Below, piece by piece: positions 36,143 through 44,408 of a DNA stretch of 64,000 bases. Origin of the DNA: Bordetella sp. 02P26C-1 (lineage in GTDB: Bacteria; Pseudomonadota; Gammaproteobacteria; Burkholderiales; Burkholderiaceae_B); NCBI RefSeq assembly GCF_009763255.1, contig NZ_WSJB01000019.1, forward strand, positions 124,001 to 188,000, given 5' to 3'. Each line of letters starts with the position of its first letter. Positions within the stretch are counted from its first letter, which is position 1. The notes beneath the pieces were generated by a model. It made no database searches. It was not told the DNA's origin and was given only the letters and a program-made list of their open reading frames with translations. A program made the position numbers and the translations under genes.

Positions 36143-37018
36143 ATGCGCAATGGCATACCGAATCTGAGCGCCCTGCAGGCGTTCGAAGCCTCCGCCCGGC
36201 TGGGAAGCTTTTCCCGCGCCGCGGAGGAGCTTTCATTGACGCATAGCGCGGTGTACCGCCAGGTCGCGAGCCTGGAGGCTCGTCTGGGGGTGCAGCTATT
36301 CACCCGGGTGCGGCGGCGAATTGTGCTGACCGAGCATGGCGCGGAGTACGCCGGCCGCATTCGCCACCATCTGGATCAGATTGAAAAGGATACGTTTGGC
36401 CTGGTCAGCCGCACCGGCATGGGCCGCAGTATTCATATTGCCGTGGTCCCGACACTGGCGACGACTTGGTTGATTCCGCGTCTGCCCGCATTCCAGCAGC
36501 AGCACCCCGACATCACCGTGAGCCTGTCGGTGCGCACCTTGCCGTTTCAGTTCAAGGATCAGCCGTTTGATGGGGCCATCTATCACGCCAGCAGTCTGTG
36601 GCCGGGCACCCAAGGCGTGCTGCTATTCCCTGAAAAAGAATTGGTGCCGGTTTGCGCACCGCATTTGCCGCGCCGCGAGGAAGACGGTCTGACGGGTCTG
36701 ACGCACCTGCACTTGAGCTCACGCCCGGATGCCTGGCGGCTTTGGTATAGCGCGAATCATCTGAATTACGGGCCGCACGCCGCGGGGGGGCCCCGCTATG
36801 ACTTGTTTACCATGATGTTGGCGGCGGCAGAAGCGGGGCTGGGTGTGGGGTTGGTGCCGTATTTTCTCGCGCAGCCCGCGCTCGAAGCCGGCAAGCTCGT
36901 GCAGCCCGTGCCCGAGGTGCTAAGCGTGGTCCAAGGCTATTACTTTGGCTATTCCCAGCGCGATGAACGCTCAGAGGCTTTGAAGCTCTTTGAGCGATGG
37001 TTACGATCGGTGGCCTAG
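36143..37018 (+). CDS. LysR-family regulator, GcvA type
   Basis: 291-residue LTTR with an N-terminal winged HTH (LSALQAFEASARLGSFSRAAEELSLTHSAVYRQVASLEARLGVQLF) and a PBP2-type effector domain. The ATG at 36143 gives the usual N-terminus; a longer frame from 36044 adds 33 unrelated residues. It is divergent from the TPP enzyme-gcdH pair with 170 bases between starts, the classic layout for an LTTR controlling its neighbour. Its stop is three bases before xerD. Confidence 0.9.
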   Translation: MRNGIPNLSALQAFEASARLGSFSRAAEELSLTHSAVYRQVASLEARLGVQLFTRVRRRIVLTEHGAEYAGRIRHHLDQIEKDTFGLVSRTGMGRSIHIAVVPTLATTWLIPRLPAFQQQHPDITVSLSVRTLPFQFKDQPFDGAIYHASSLWPGTQGVLLFPEKELVPVCAPHLPRREEDGLTGLTHLHLSSRPDAWRLWYSANHLNYGPHAAGGPRYDLFTMMLAAAEAGLGVGLVPYFLAQPALEAGKLVQPVPEVLSVVQGYYFGYSQRDERSEALKLFERWLRSVA

Positions 37019-37021
37019 ACG

Positions 37022-37969
37022 ATGTCGCCCACGCCTCTGAATTCGCAAGCGGACATCGACGCCTTTATCGATGCGGTGTGGCTGGAAGATGGCCTGGCGA
37101 AAAACACGCTGTCGGCGTACCGGCGCGATCTGACTGCCTTTGCGCAATGGCTGGAAGATCCCGCGCAACACGCCGGTGCTACCCAAGCAACTCAACTCGC
37201 CGAGGTAAAAGCCGAGGATATCCAAGCATGGTTCGCCGCCCGGCATGAGGACAGCCGGGCCACTACCGCCAACCGGCGTCTGGCGGCGCTGCGGCGGTTT
37301 TATGCCTGGGCATTCCGTGAAAAGCGCACGGACAAAGATCCTTGTTTGACGCTTAGTGCAGCGAAGCAGCCGCCTCGCACACCCAAAACGCTCTCAGAAG
37401 CCCAGGTCGAAGCCTTGCTCGCGGCGCCGGACTTGAACACGCCTCGTGGGCTACGCGATCGCGCCATGTTGGAAACCTTGTACGCCACTGGCGTACGCGT
37501 GTCCGAACTGGTCTATATCAAAGTGCTAGAGCTCAGCCTCAATGAAGGCGTGCTGCGAGTGGTGATGGGCAAGGGCGGCAAGGACCGACTAGTGCCGCTA
37601 GGCGCGGAGGCAGCGCATTGGATCGCGCGTTACATGCAAACAGCAAGACCCGAACTCGCTGGCGCGCGCGTGAGTGACGCGCTGTTTTTGACTGGGCGCG
37701 GTCAACCCATGTCCCGGCAAGCGTTCTGGCAATTGATCAAAAAATACGCCATCATCGCCGGGATCAACGCGCCGCTTTCGCCGCACGTTGTGCGCCATGC
37801 CTTTGCCACCCATCTACTCAATCATGGCGCTGACCTGCGCGTGGTACAGCTGTTGTTGGGCCATGCCGATATTTCGACAACGCAGATCTACACGCACGTG
37901 GCGCGCGAACGGCTCAAGGCCCTGCACGCGGCCCACCATCCGCGCGCAACTACGCTTCCTCCTACCTGA
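37022..37969 (+). CDS. xerD: tyrosine recombinase XerD
   Basis: 315-residue recombinase that resolves chromosome dimers at dif with XerC. The core-binding domain occupies roughly residues 10-105. The catalytic set is complete: R159, K187, H255, R258, H281 and nucleophile Y290 (STTQIYTHV). SPHVVRHAFATHLLNHGADLRVVQLLLGHADISTTQIY is the XerD signature. The gene is a chromosomal housekeeping copy and not part of an element, judged by its intact length and context. Confidence 0.95.
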   Translation: MSPTPLNSQADIDAFIDAVWLEDGLAKNTLSAYRRDLTAFAQWLEDPAQHAGATQATQLAEVKAEDIQAWFAARHEDSRATTANRRLAALRRFYAWAFREKRTDKDPCLTLSAAKQPPRTPKTLSEAQVEALLAAPDLNTPRGLRDRAMLETLYATGVRVSELVYIKVLELSLNEGVLRVVMGKGGKDRLVPLGAEAAHWIARYMQTARPELAGARVSDALFLTGRGQPMSRQAFWQLIKKYAIIAGINAPLSPHVVRHAFATHLLNHGADLRVVQLLLGHADISTTQIYTHVARERLKALHAAHHPRATTLPPT

Positions 37970-37989
37970 TTTAGATCACGATTTCTGTC

Positions 37990-38478
37990 ATGAGCAAAGC
38001 CCGCCACGTATCCGAAACACCGGCCACGCAGTGGCTGAAAAAGCATAAAGTCGCTTATACCGAACACACCTACGAGTACATCGATCACGGTGGCGCGGGG
38101 GAAGCGGCGCGGCAACTGGGTTTGGAGCCACACGCGGTCGTAAAAACCCTGATCATGGAAGACGAGGCCGCGCATCCGCTGGTCGTGGTGATGCACGGCG
38201 ACCGCGAAGTCTCCACCAAAAATCTCGCGCGCCAGGCGGGACATAAAAAAGTGTCGCCTTGCCATCCAGACGTCGCGCAAAAGCACTCCGGTTATCAGGT
38301 TGGCGGCACCTCGCCATTCGGCACCCGCAAACGGATGCCCGTGTGGGTCGAGGCTAGCGTGCTCGACTACCCGGTTGTCTATATCAATGGTGGCCGACGC
38401 GGGTATCTGGTGGGCATCGATCCCAAAGTATTAACCACGCTGCTCGACGCCAAGCCCGTCTCCGTCGCACTGGAGTAA
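37990..38478 (+). CDS. ybaK: YbaK/EbsC-family Cys-tRNA(Pro) deacylase
   Basis: 162-residue single-domain YbaK-like protein that hydrolyses misacylated tRNA. AVVKTLIMEDEAAHPLVVVMHGDREVSTKNLARQ carries the conserved Lys of the active site, and HSGYQVGGTSPFGTRKRMPVWVE matches the GGTSPFG motif. It lies 20 bases after xerD. Confidence 0.93.
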   Translation: MSKARHVSETPATQWLKKHKVAYTEHTYEYIDHGGAGEAARQLGLEPHAVVKTLIMEDEAAHPLVVVMHGDREVSTKNLARQAGHKKVSPCHPDVAQKHSGYQVGGTSPFGTRKRMPVWVEASVLDYPVVYINGGRRGYLVGIDPKVLTTLLDAKPVSVALE

Positions 38479-38526
38479 ACGTTCGCGGGTATGGCCACAG
38501 CATTGGGCGCGCCGCTTGCGGGCATT

Positions 38527-38553
38527 TTGCGATGAGCACGACTGGTATATAAC
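38527..38553 (+). promoter_or_regulatory. candidate promoter for the DJ-1/PfpI gene
   Basis: TTGCGA (38527-38532) and TATAAC (38548-38553) with a 15-base spacer, shorter than ideal, 33 bases before the gene start. Confidence 0.3.
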
Positions 38554-38586
38554 TGGAGTGTGTCGAGATTTCCTTGGGAGACGACG

Positions 38587-39165
38587 ATGGGCAAACAACT
38601 GTTGATGCTGGTGGGTGATTACGCCGAAGACTACGAAACCATGGTGCCGTTCCAGGCCCTGCAGGCAGTCGGACATACCGTCCACGCGGTCTGCCCGGAT
38701 AAAAAAGCCGGGGATAAAGTCGCCACGGCGATTCATGACTTTGAAGGCGACCAGACTTATAGCGAAAAGCCCGGGCACAAGTTCACCCTCACGCATGATT
38801 TTGAGCAGGTGGATGTGGGCGCCTATGATGGGCTGGTCATTCCCGGTGGACGCGCGCCCGAATATCTGCGCTTGAATAAACGCGTGCTGGAAATCATTCA
38901 GCAATTCGATTCAGCGGGCAAGCCAATTGCCGCGGTATGTCATGGCGCGCAGTTGCTCGCGGCTGCCGGTGTACTGAAGGGGCGTACATGCTCGGCGTAT
39001 CCGGCTTGCGCGCCCGAGGTCAAGCTGGCTGGCGGCACCTATGCCGATATCGCTATCGATCAGGCGCACACCGATGGCAACTTGGTCTCCGCGCCCGCCT
39101 GGCCCGCGCATCCGGCGTGGATCGCACAGTTCTTGGAATTGTTAGGAACGAAGATAACCCATTAG
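38587..39165 (+). CDS. DJ-1/PfpI-family protein
   Basis: 192-residue class I glutamine-amidotransferase-like protein. The nucleophile elbow [16 protein letters not shown] holds the conserved Cys followed by His, and the conserved acidic position lies in [12 protein letters not shown]. Homologues include intracellular protease PfpI and stress proteins of the YhbO/YajL type; activity here is not assigned. The ATG at 38587 is supported by GGGAG upstream. Convergent with pbpG. Confidence 0.88.
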   Translation: MGKQLLMLVGDYAEDYETMVPFQALQAVGHTVHAVCPDKKAGDKVATAIHDFEGDQTYSEKPGHKFTLTHDFEQVDVGAYDGLVIPGGRAPEYLRLNKRVLEIIQQFDSAGKPIAAVCHGAQLLAAAGVLKGRTCSAYPACAPEVKLAGGTYADIAIDQAHTDGNLVSAPAWPAHPAWIAQFLELLGTKITH

Positions 39166-39244
39166 CGGAAGACGGCGGCTGGCCGATGAGCTGGCGGCAG
39201 GTCGATGTGTTTAGCCGTCAGCCCACGCCGCGCGGTTCGTCGGC

Positions 39245-40369
39245 CTACATGCGTGCCAGTTTCAGCATCGCGACGTCGTTCTGCAGAATGCGGCGCAGTC
39301 GAACCGCGTCGCCAATGCGTGAATACTTGCCTTGCGAATCCAACAGCACGATCGCCAGATCACGGCCATTGATGCGCGTGAGCATCACCAGGCATTCGCC
39401 CGCTTCGTTGATAAAGCCCGTCTTCGATACCTTGATGTCCCAGTCCGGCTTGCGCACGAGCAGATTCGTGTTGCGGAAAATCTGGGTACGATTCGCCACA
39501 TCGACCTCATATTCGTCGTCCGTCGAGTAACGATGAATCAAAGGCCGCTGTGCCGCCGCCCGCAGCAGGCGGGCCAGATCGTGCGGCGATGAGACGTTCT
39601 GGCTGGATAGCCCCGTGGGCTCGATGAAGTACGTGCTCGACATACCCAGCGAGCGCGCTTTGTTGTTCATTGCGCGGACAAAAGCAGGGATGCCGCCAGG
39701 ATAATTGCGCCCCAGCGCATGGGCCGCGCGGTTCTCCGAGGACATCAGCGCCAGATGCAGCATGTCGCCCCGCGTGAGCCGCGTGCCGATCTGCAGGCGC
39801 GACGTCGTGTGCTTGAGCGTATCGACGTCTTCGCTGGTGATCTCCAGCACCTCGTCCATGGGCTGGTTCGAATCGACCACCACGAGCGCGGTCATCAATT
39901 TCGAGATCGAGGCGATCGGGCGCACGACGTCTTCGTTCTTGGCGAACAGGACAGTCGACGTTTCTAGGTCCTGTACATAGGCGGTACTGGAGCGCAGCGC
40001 GCGGATCTCATCGCGGATCGACGCTTCGGCAGCGGGCAGGGCGGCTGCCGCGCTGGCCGCCGCCACCGTACGCTGACGCGCGATGATGGTGCTCTTGTGA
40101 GATTTCTTCTTGGCCGTGTTGGTGGCTGAAGCTATCTTCTTTGTCGGTTTAGCCGAGCCGCTGCTCTTGGTGGCTACGGATTTTGTTGCCTTGCCGCTGG
40201 CCGGTTTGGCGGCGGTCTTTTTACTGGCAGTCTTGCAGTTGGCCGCGCTACTGTTGGTCTTGCATGTCGTGTTTTTGGCCGCCTGCGCGGTATCGGGCAG
40301 GGCGCTGGCGAGCGCCATCGCTAGAGGCACTAAAGACGCTGCAACGGCGCGTTTCCAGAAAAACACCAT
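39245..40369 (-). CDS. pbpG: D-alanyl-D-alanine endopeptidase, PBP7 type
   Basis: 374-residue periplasmic serine hydrolase of the penicillin-binding-protein S11 family that cuts D-Ala crosslinks in peptidoglycan. Catalytic motifs are complete: S154-I-S-K157, S211-E-N213 and K316-T-G318. Residues 1-30 are a signal peptide ending in AQA. Residues 31-95 form a low-complexity Lys/Thr/Ala/Ser-rich linker, longer than in E. coli PbpG. The start has no competing upstream codon. It converges on the DJ-1 gene. Confidence 0.92.
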   Translation of the reverse strand: MVFFWKRAVAASLVPLAMALASALPDTAQAAKNTTCKTNSSAANCKTASKKTAAKPASGKATKSVATKSSGSAKPTKKIASATNTAKKKSHKSTIIARQRTVAAASAAAALPAAEASIRDEIRALRSSTAYVQDLETSTVLFAKNEDVVRPIASISKLMTALVVVDSNQPMDEVLEITSEDVDTLKHTTSRLQIGTRLTRGDMLHLALMSSENRAAHALGRNYPGGIPAFVRAMNNKARSLGMSSTYFIEPTGLSSQNVSSPHDLARLLRAAAQRPLIHRYSTDDEYEVDVANRTQIFRNTNLLVRKPDWDIKVSKTGFINEAGECLVMLTRINGRDLAIVLLDSQGKYSRIGDAVRLRRILQNDVAMLKLARM

Positions 40370-40716
40370 AAGACAACCGAAACAAAAAGGGTGCGCGACC
40401 GGGGCGGGTCAGGGGGGTGGCTTGAGCGGAGCCGGGGAAAATTCAGCCAAATTATAGACTTACGAGCGAAATTTAAACAGTTTTTGGAACTGTAAAGCAA
40501 GTCCTTGTTTGCAACATTTCGAAAGATGGCGTGGCTCGGCGCCAGTTCATTCGGTGGCGCGGTGTCTGAACCGGCAATCGCTTGAGGACGAGGTTCCGGC
40601 TCAGCGGCGACGGACGGCGATCACTTCGCCTGCTATTGTATCTGGCGATTCGTCCGATTCTGAGGAGTTGGATAGTTTTGTTTTGCCGAAAAGCGATACA
40701 ATCCGGCGCTTGGTTC
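40370..40716. other. intergenic region pbpG - tRNA-Arg
   Basis: About 350 bases. It must hold the divergent promoters of pbpG and of the tRNA. I see a TACAAT element before the tRNA but no convincing protein gene or repeat. Confidence 0.6.
40697..40702 (+). promoter_or_regulatory. candidate -10 element for tRNA-Arg
   Basis: TACAAT at 40697-40702, 15 bases before the tRNA 5' end. A TAGTTT sequence 18 bases upstream may serve as a poor -35. Confidence 0.4.
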
Positions 40717-40791
40717 GTCTCCGTAGTTCAATGGATAGAACAAGGACCTCCTAAGTCCTAGATACAGGTTCGATTCCTGTCGGAGACGCCA
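40717..40791 (+). tRNA. tRNA-Arg (anticodon CCT)
   Basis: 75 bases folding into a cloverleaf: acceptor arms GTCTCCG (40717-40723) and CGGAGAC (40781-40787), anticodon stem AGGAC/GTCCT around the 7-base loop CTCCTAA with CCT at 40750-40752, a TTCGATT T-loop, and encoded CCA at 40789-40791. It reads AGG codons. The integrase remnant begins 14 bases downstream, so its 3' end was probably an attachment site. Confidence 0.95.
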
Positions 40792-40804
40792 TAAAAACAG
40801 TCAC

Positions 40805-41206
40805 TTAAGTAAAAATCGGGCCCAAATCATGGTCCCGCCGTGACTCTGGATTGCAGTTTGGCGGCAGTTTTTCTGCCCCGTCGGCCCTGGCGAGCAGGCG
40901 TCGCATCTTGTCCTTTTCGAGCTGATTCGCCGCGCCGTCGATCCACTTCGAGTAGACCTCGAAGAACATTTTCGCGTTCTTGTGGCCCATCTGGCGGGAC
41001 AGGTAACCCGGGTTCAGTGGCTCCCAGCGTTTGAGGCTGTCATCGATGGCCCGCGGCGTACCCGAGCCGTTGGGCACGCGTTGGCGCTGCGCGATCGGCC
41101 ACCGACCCGAGGTGTCTGCGATCGGTTTGGCGCGCGCCTGTCGTGCGCGTTTAAGCTCATCCACTGTCAGGTCGGTCACCTCTCGCTCGATGCCCATACA
41201 AGGCAC
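40805..41206 (-). pseudogene. tyrosine integrase remnant (phage-type), C-terminal fragment
   Basis: The C-terminal portion (about 41008 down to 40805) is clearly the end of a phage-type tyrosine integrase: YLSRQMGHKNAKMFF, then a Tyr-containing YSKWIDG, which matches the GHK box and catalytic Tyr. The upstream part (ERE... KRARQARAKP) is not typical, and the RHTFAS box expected before YLSRQ is missing (here RWEPLNPG). The N-terminal and core-binding domains are absent. It points toward tRNA-Arg, the usual position of an integrase at an attL site. I regard it as the relic of an integrated element. Confidence 0.75.
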
Positions 41207-41496
41207 CGAAAAATTCCAGTGCTTTTGTGGTTCGTCATTGCCGCTCCTTTGTAAACGGACTCTACAACAATTTCGCGCTAATCACGGGGACAGGTCAATG
41301 AGCCAAGGTTGGCGGCTTGCACCTCGCTCTGCCGGCAGCATGGTGGGGGCTATCGCAATCCGCTGCGGATCATCAGGCATATCGTAAAAATAGATTGCAT
41401 CTGCTGGCGCCCTAGACCAAAAAGCGGACTAAAGGAATCTACGTTGACAGAGCGAATGCTGGTGCCGGCGCAAACAAGGCCGGCAGTCATCAATCT
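41207..41496. other. intergenic stretch between integrase remnant and chrA
   Basis: About 290 bases with no recognisable gene; open frames overlap and lack ribosome sites. It may be decayed element DNA, but no inverted repeats or transposase fragments were identified. Confidence 0.4.
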
Positions 41497-42726
41497 TCAA
41501 TTGCCCATCGCCATCATCCACCCCGCCAAACCGGCGACCAGCACGACGATCGCTGGCGGCACGCGACCGATGGTCAGCAGCCCGAACGAGAACAACGCCA
41601 GCCCAAAGTCGGCCCTACTGTGGATCGTGCTTGCCCATACCGGGTCATACAGCGCCGACGCCAGGATACCCACTACGCCGGCATTGATACCCGCCATGAC
41701 CGTCTGAATCCCCGCGCGGTGACGAAGCGCTTCCCAGAACGGTAGTGCGCCGACCAGGATGAGCATTCCTGGGAGGAATATGGTCCCCAACAGAGCCAAG
41801 CCGCCCAGCCAGCCATGCAGGGCGCCATGGGCGACCGCGCCCAGATAAGCCGAAAACGTGAACAGGGGACCCGGCACGGCCTGCGCTGCGCCATAGCCAG
41901 CCAGGAAATCGGCGTTGCTGACGATACCGCTGGGCACTACAGTGGATTGCAGCAGCGGTAGCACGACATGCCCGCCCCCGAAGACCAACGCGCCGGACCG
42001 GTACACGCCGTCCAGCAGCGCGACCACAGAGGAGCCCGTGGCAGCCGCCCACACGGGCAGCGCTAGCAGTAATGCTGCAAACAGCAGCAGCGCGACAACG
42101 CCCAGCTTGCGCGATACCGGGTACCTGTGGGTTTGCACCCCATCAAATTGCGCAATCTTTAGCATCCACGATCCCAGCAGTCCTGCCAACACGATCGCAG
42201 CGATCTGTCCTGCCGCCGAGGGTAGGGCCAGGGTTAGCAGTGCCGCCAACACAGCGATGGCAGCGCGGGGGCGATCGGGACATAAGGACTTGGCCATACC
42301 CCATACCGCTTGCGCCACGATGGCCACGGCGACCACCTTGAGACCATGCACAAATCCGGACTGGGCCAGTTCCTGGTATTGAGCAATGCCGAAGGCGAGC
42401 AGGATCAGGGCGATGGCCGATGGAAAAGTGAATCCTGCCCACGCCGCCATCAACCCCAACCAGCCGGCGCGGCCCAGCCCTAGCGCCATGCCCACTTGGC
42501 TGCTGGCCGGCCCCGGCAAAAACTGGCACAACGCGACCAGATCAGAATAACTGCGGTCATCCAGCCAGCGGCGGCGCTCCACAAACTCCGTACGAAAGTA
42601 GCCCAGATGCGCGATCGGCCCTCCGAAGGAGGTCAACCCCAGCTTCAAAAAGGCGCCAAAGACTTCAGAGGTTGAACCGCGCGGGGCTACAGCTTCGTGC
42701 TGTACGGTGTCGGACGAGCTTGTCAT
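41497..42726 (-). CDS. chrA: chromate efflux transporter ChrA family
   Basis: 409-residue membrane protein with two CHR domains, each with the Gly/Pro-rich signature (FGGPIAHLGYFR in the N-terminal half, FGGGHVVLPLLQ in the C-terminal half) and PGPASSQVGMALG. About ten to twelve transmembrane segments are expected. Long bidomain ChrA proteins export chromate by proton exchange. No chrB or other chr genes are adjacent. Its position after an integrase remnant suggests it may be an accessory gene. Confidence 0.9.
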   Translation of the reverse strand: MTSSSDTVQHEAVAPRGSTSEVFGAFLKLGLTSFGGPIAHLGYFRTEFVERRRWLDDRSYSDLVALCQFLPGPASSQVGMALGLGRAGWLGLMAAWAGFTFPSAIALILLAFGIAQYQELAQSGFVHGLKVVAVAIVAQAVWGMAKSLCPDRPRAAIAVLAALLTLALPSAAGQIAAIVLAGLLGSWMLKIAQFDGVQTHRYPVSRKLGVVALLLFAALLLALPVWAAATGSSVVALLDGVYRSGALVFGGGHVVLPLLQSTVVPSGIVSNADFLAGYGAAQAVPGPLFTFSAYLGAVAHGALHGWLGGLALLGTIFLPGMLILVGALPFWEALRHRAGIQTVMAGINAGVVGILASALYDPVWASTIHSRADFGLALFSFGLLTIGRVPPAIVVLVAGLAGWMMAMGN

Positions 42727-42780
42727 GTGTGTGTGGTCCTGCCAGTGAACTGCCGGATACGGGTCTTGGTCAGTGCCAAT

Positions 42781-43329
42781 TCACCGTCCAGGGTGCTTCT
42801 TTCTATATAAAACATGCTCTCTAAGTTCATGACCTTCAGGGAGAGCAGGATGTTGAAAAGTCAACGCGTCACGGACCATCCCAAGCTTTTGCATAACCCG
42901 TTCCGATCGCTTGTTGTTCAACGAGGTAAAGGAAACAACTTCCGGCAAAGCTAAATCATCAAACGCGAAATCAAGAACCGCTTTAGCCCCTTCGGTCGCA
43001 AGACCATTTCCCCAATGATGGCGTTCGAGCCGCCAGCCTATCTCCACACATGGGGAGAAAGGTAATTCAACCGTTGGAACGTGCAGCCCCAGAAAGCCGA
43101 TGAATTGTTTAGTGGGTTTGTACTCTACTGCCCATAACCCCCAACCGCGCACATCAATGAGTGCGCGGTTGCGCTCGGCCATGCTAAAGCTTTCTTCTTC
43201 TGAAAGAACCCTTGGAAAATAACACATGGTTTCTGCATCAGCACACATGCATGCATAGGGAGGGTAATCCGAATCTCTCCACTGACGCAGCATCAGCCTG
43301 TCTGTCTCGATTTCACGCACGTGGGCCAT
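42781..43329 (-). CDS. GNAT acetyltransferase, RimJ/RimL type
   Basis: 182-residue acetyltransferase starting MAHVREIETDRLMLRQW. Motifs: EIGWRLERHHWGNGLATEGAKAVLDFAF (acetyl-CoA binding) and NKRSERVMQKLGMV. A 24-base longer form from a TTG at 43353 is possible; the ATG at 43329 has a GGAG site about ten bases upstream. Its AT content is visibly higher than that of its neighbours, and it sits near the integrase remnant, so recent transfer is likely. Substrate unknown. Confidence 0.88.
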   Translation of the reverse strand: MAHVREIETDRLMLRQWRDSDYPPYACMCADAETMCYFPRVLSEEESFSMAERNRALIDVRGWGLWAVEYKPTKQFIGFLGLHVPTVELPFSPCVEIGWRLERHHWGNGLATEGAKAVLDFAFDDLALPEVVSFTSLNNKRSERVMQKLGMVRDALTFQHPALPEGHELREHVLYRKKHPGR

Positions 43330-43394
43330 TGATAGTCTGCTCCGGGTAACCAAAATAGAATAGCGCCATATTTAGTGCATGAGATGGGGTCAAA

Positions 43395-44384
43395 ATGAAG
43401 TATTGCATCTATGGTCTCGGTGCGGTCGGGGGGCTCATCGGTGGCCGGTTGGCGAGGGCTGGTCTGCCTGTGTCCGGCCTGGTTCGTGGTGACACATTAA
43501 GCGCCGTTCGCAAGCGCGGGTTGAAGCTGATATGCGACGGACATGAAGAAGTCGCTCGGCTCGAGGTCGCCGACCAACCCGAGGCCCTGGGTCCGCAAGA
43601 CGTTATTTTTCTGACCGTCAAGAACACAGCGATCGCTTCGGTGGCTGAAAACATTGCGGCGCTCATGCACGAACGCACCGTGGTGGTTTCGGCCATGAAC
43701 GGCGTTCCTTGGTGGTTTTATCATGGCTTGGACGTGAGTCCCGCCTATCTCCAGCGCATCGAATCCATTGACCCAGGTGGCTTGGTCAGTCAGGCGATTC
43801 CCGCAGGGCGCGTGGTCGGCTGCGTCAGTAATCTCTCGGCCAGCACGCCGCAACCCGGCACCGTCGTCTACGCGCCCAACCCAAAATTCACGTTCGGTGA
43901 GCCGACGGGCGGCGCACACTCCGACCGATGCGCAGCTATCATGGCCGACATGAAAGCCGCGGGTCTTGATGTTCATGCGGCGCCAAGCATCCAACAAACC
44001 ATTTGGTTCAAGCTCTGGGGCAATATGACGGTCAATCCGATTTCGGCCATCACCGGCGCCACGGGTGACCGGATCGTCGACGATCCGTTGGTGCGCGACT
44101 TCATGGCGCGCTGCATGAACGAGGCCCGTGAAGTTGGCGAGCGCCTGGGTATCTCCCTGAACGCCCAACCGGAGGAGCGGTTCGAGGCGACGCGGCGCCT
44201 CGGAGCGTTTCGCACGTCGATGTTGCAGGACGTGGGCGCGAACAAACCGCTTGAGCTCGATGCGCTAGTGGGCACCGTACGCGAGATCGCAAGCCACGTC
44301 GGGGTCGCGACGCCCAATATCGACGCGCTCTTTGGACTTGCCCGCTTGTTCGCGCGAACTCACGGCCTGTATCCGCAAAGCTAA
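43395..44384 (+). CDS. 2-dehydropantoate 2-reductase-family protein
   Basis: 329-residue ApbA/PanE-like protein. The Rossmann motif GLGAVGGLIGGRLA is at residues 7-20, the catalytic Lys lies in IWFKLWGNMTVNPISAITGA, and ERFEATRRLGAFRTSMLQDVGANKPLELDALVG is the substrate-binding segment. It is divergent from the acetyltransferase and convergent with the MFS gene. It may be the biosynthetic PanE or one of the many paralogues acting on other 2-oxo acids. A second family member lies at 28323. Confidence 0.88.
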   Translation: MKYCIYGLGAVGGLIGGRLARAGLPVSGLVRGDTLSAVRKRGLKLICDGHEEVARLEVADQPEALGPQDVIFLTVKNTAIASVAENIAALMHERTVVVSAMNGVPWWFYHGLDVSPAYLQRIESIDPGGLVSQAIPAGRVVGCVSNLSASTPQPGTVVYAPNPKFTFGEPTGGAHSDRCAAIMADMKAAGLDVHAAPSIQQTIWFKLWGNMTVNPISAITGATGDRIVDDPLVRDFMARCMNEAREVGERLGISLNAQPEERFEATRRLGAFRTSMLQDVGANKPLELDALVGTVREIASHVGVATPNIDALFGLARLFARTHGLYPQS

Positions 44385-44408
44385 TCAGCGACGCGAAGAC
44401 GGCAGGGA

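Noticed and set aside
34263-36167. 634-codon plus-strand frame opposite the TPP enzyme
   Set aside because: It is a GC-skew artefact; the opposite strand encodes intact TPP motifs including the GDG segment.
37022-37969. xerD as integrase of a mobile element
   Set aside because: Length, full catalytic set and sequence match the housekeeping XerD recombinase and no element borders are seen.
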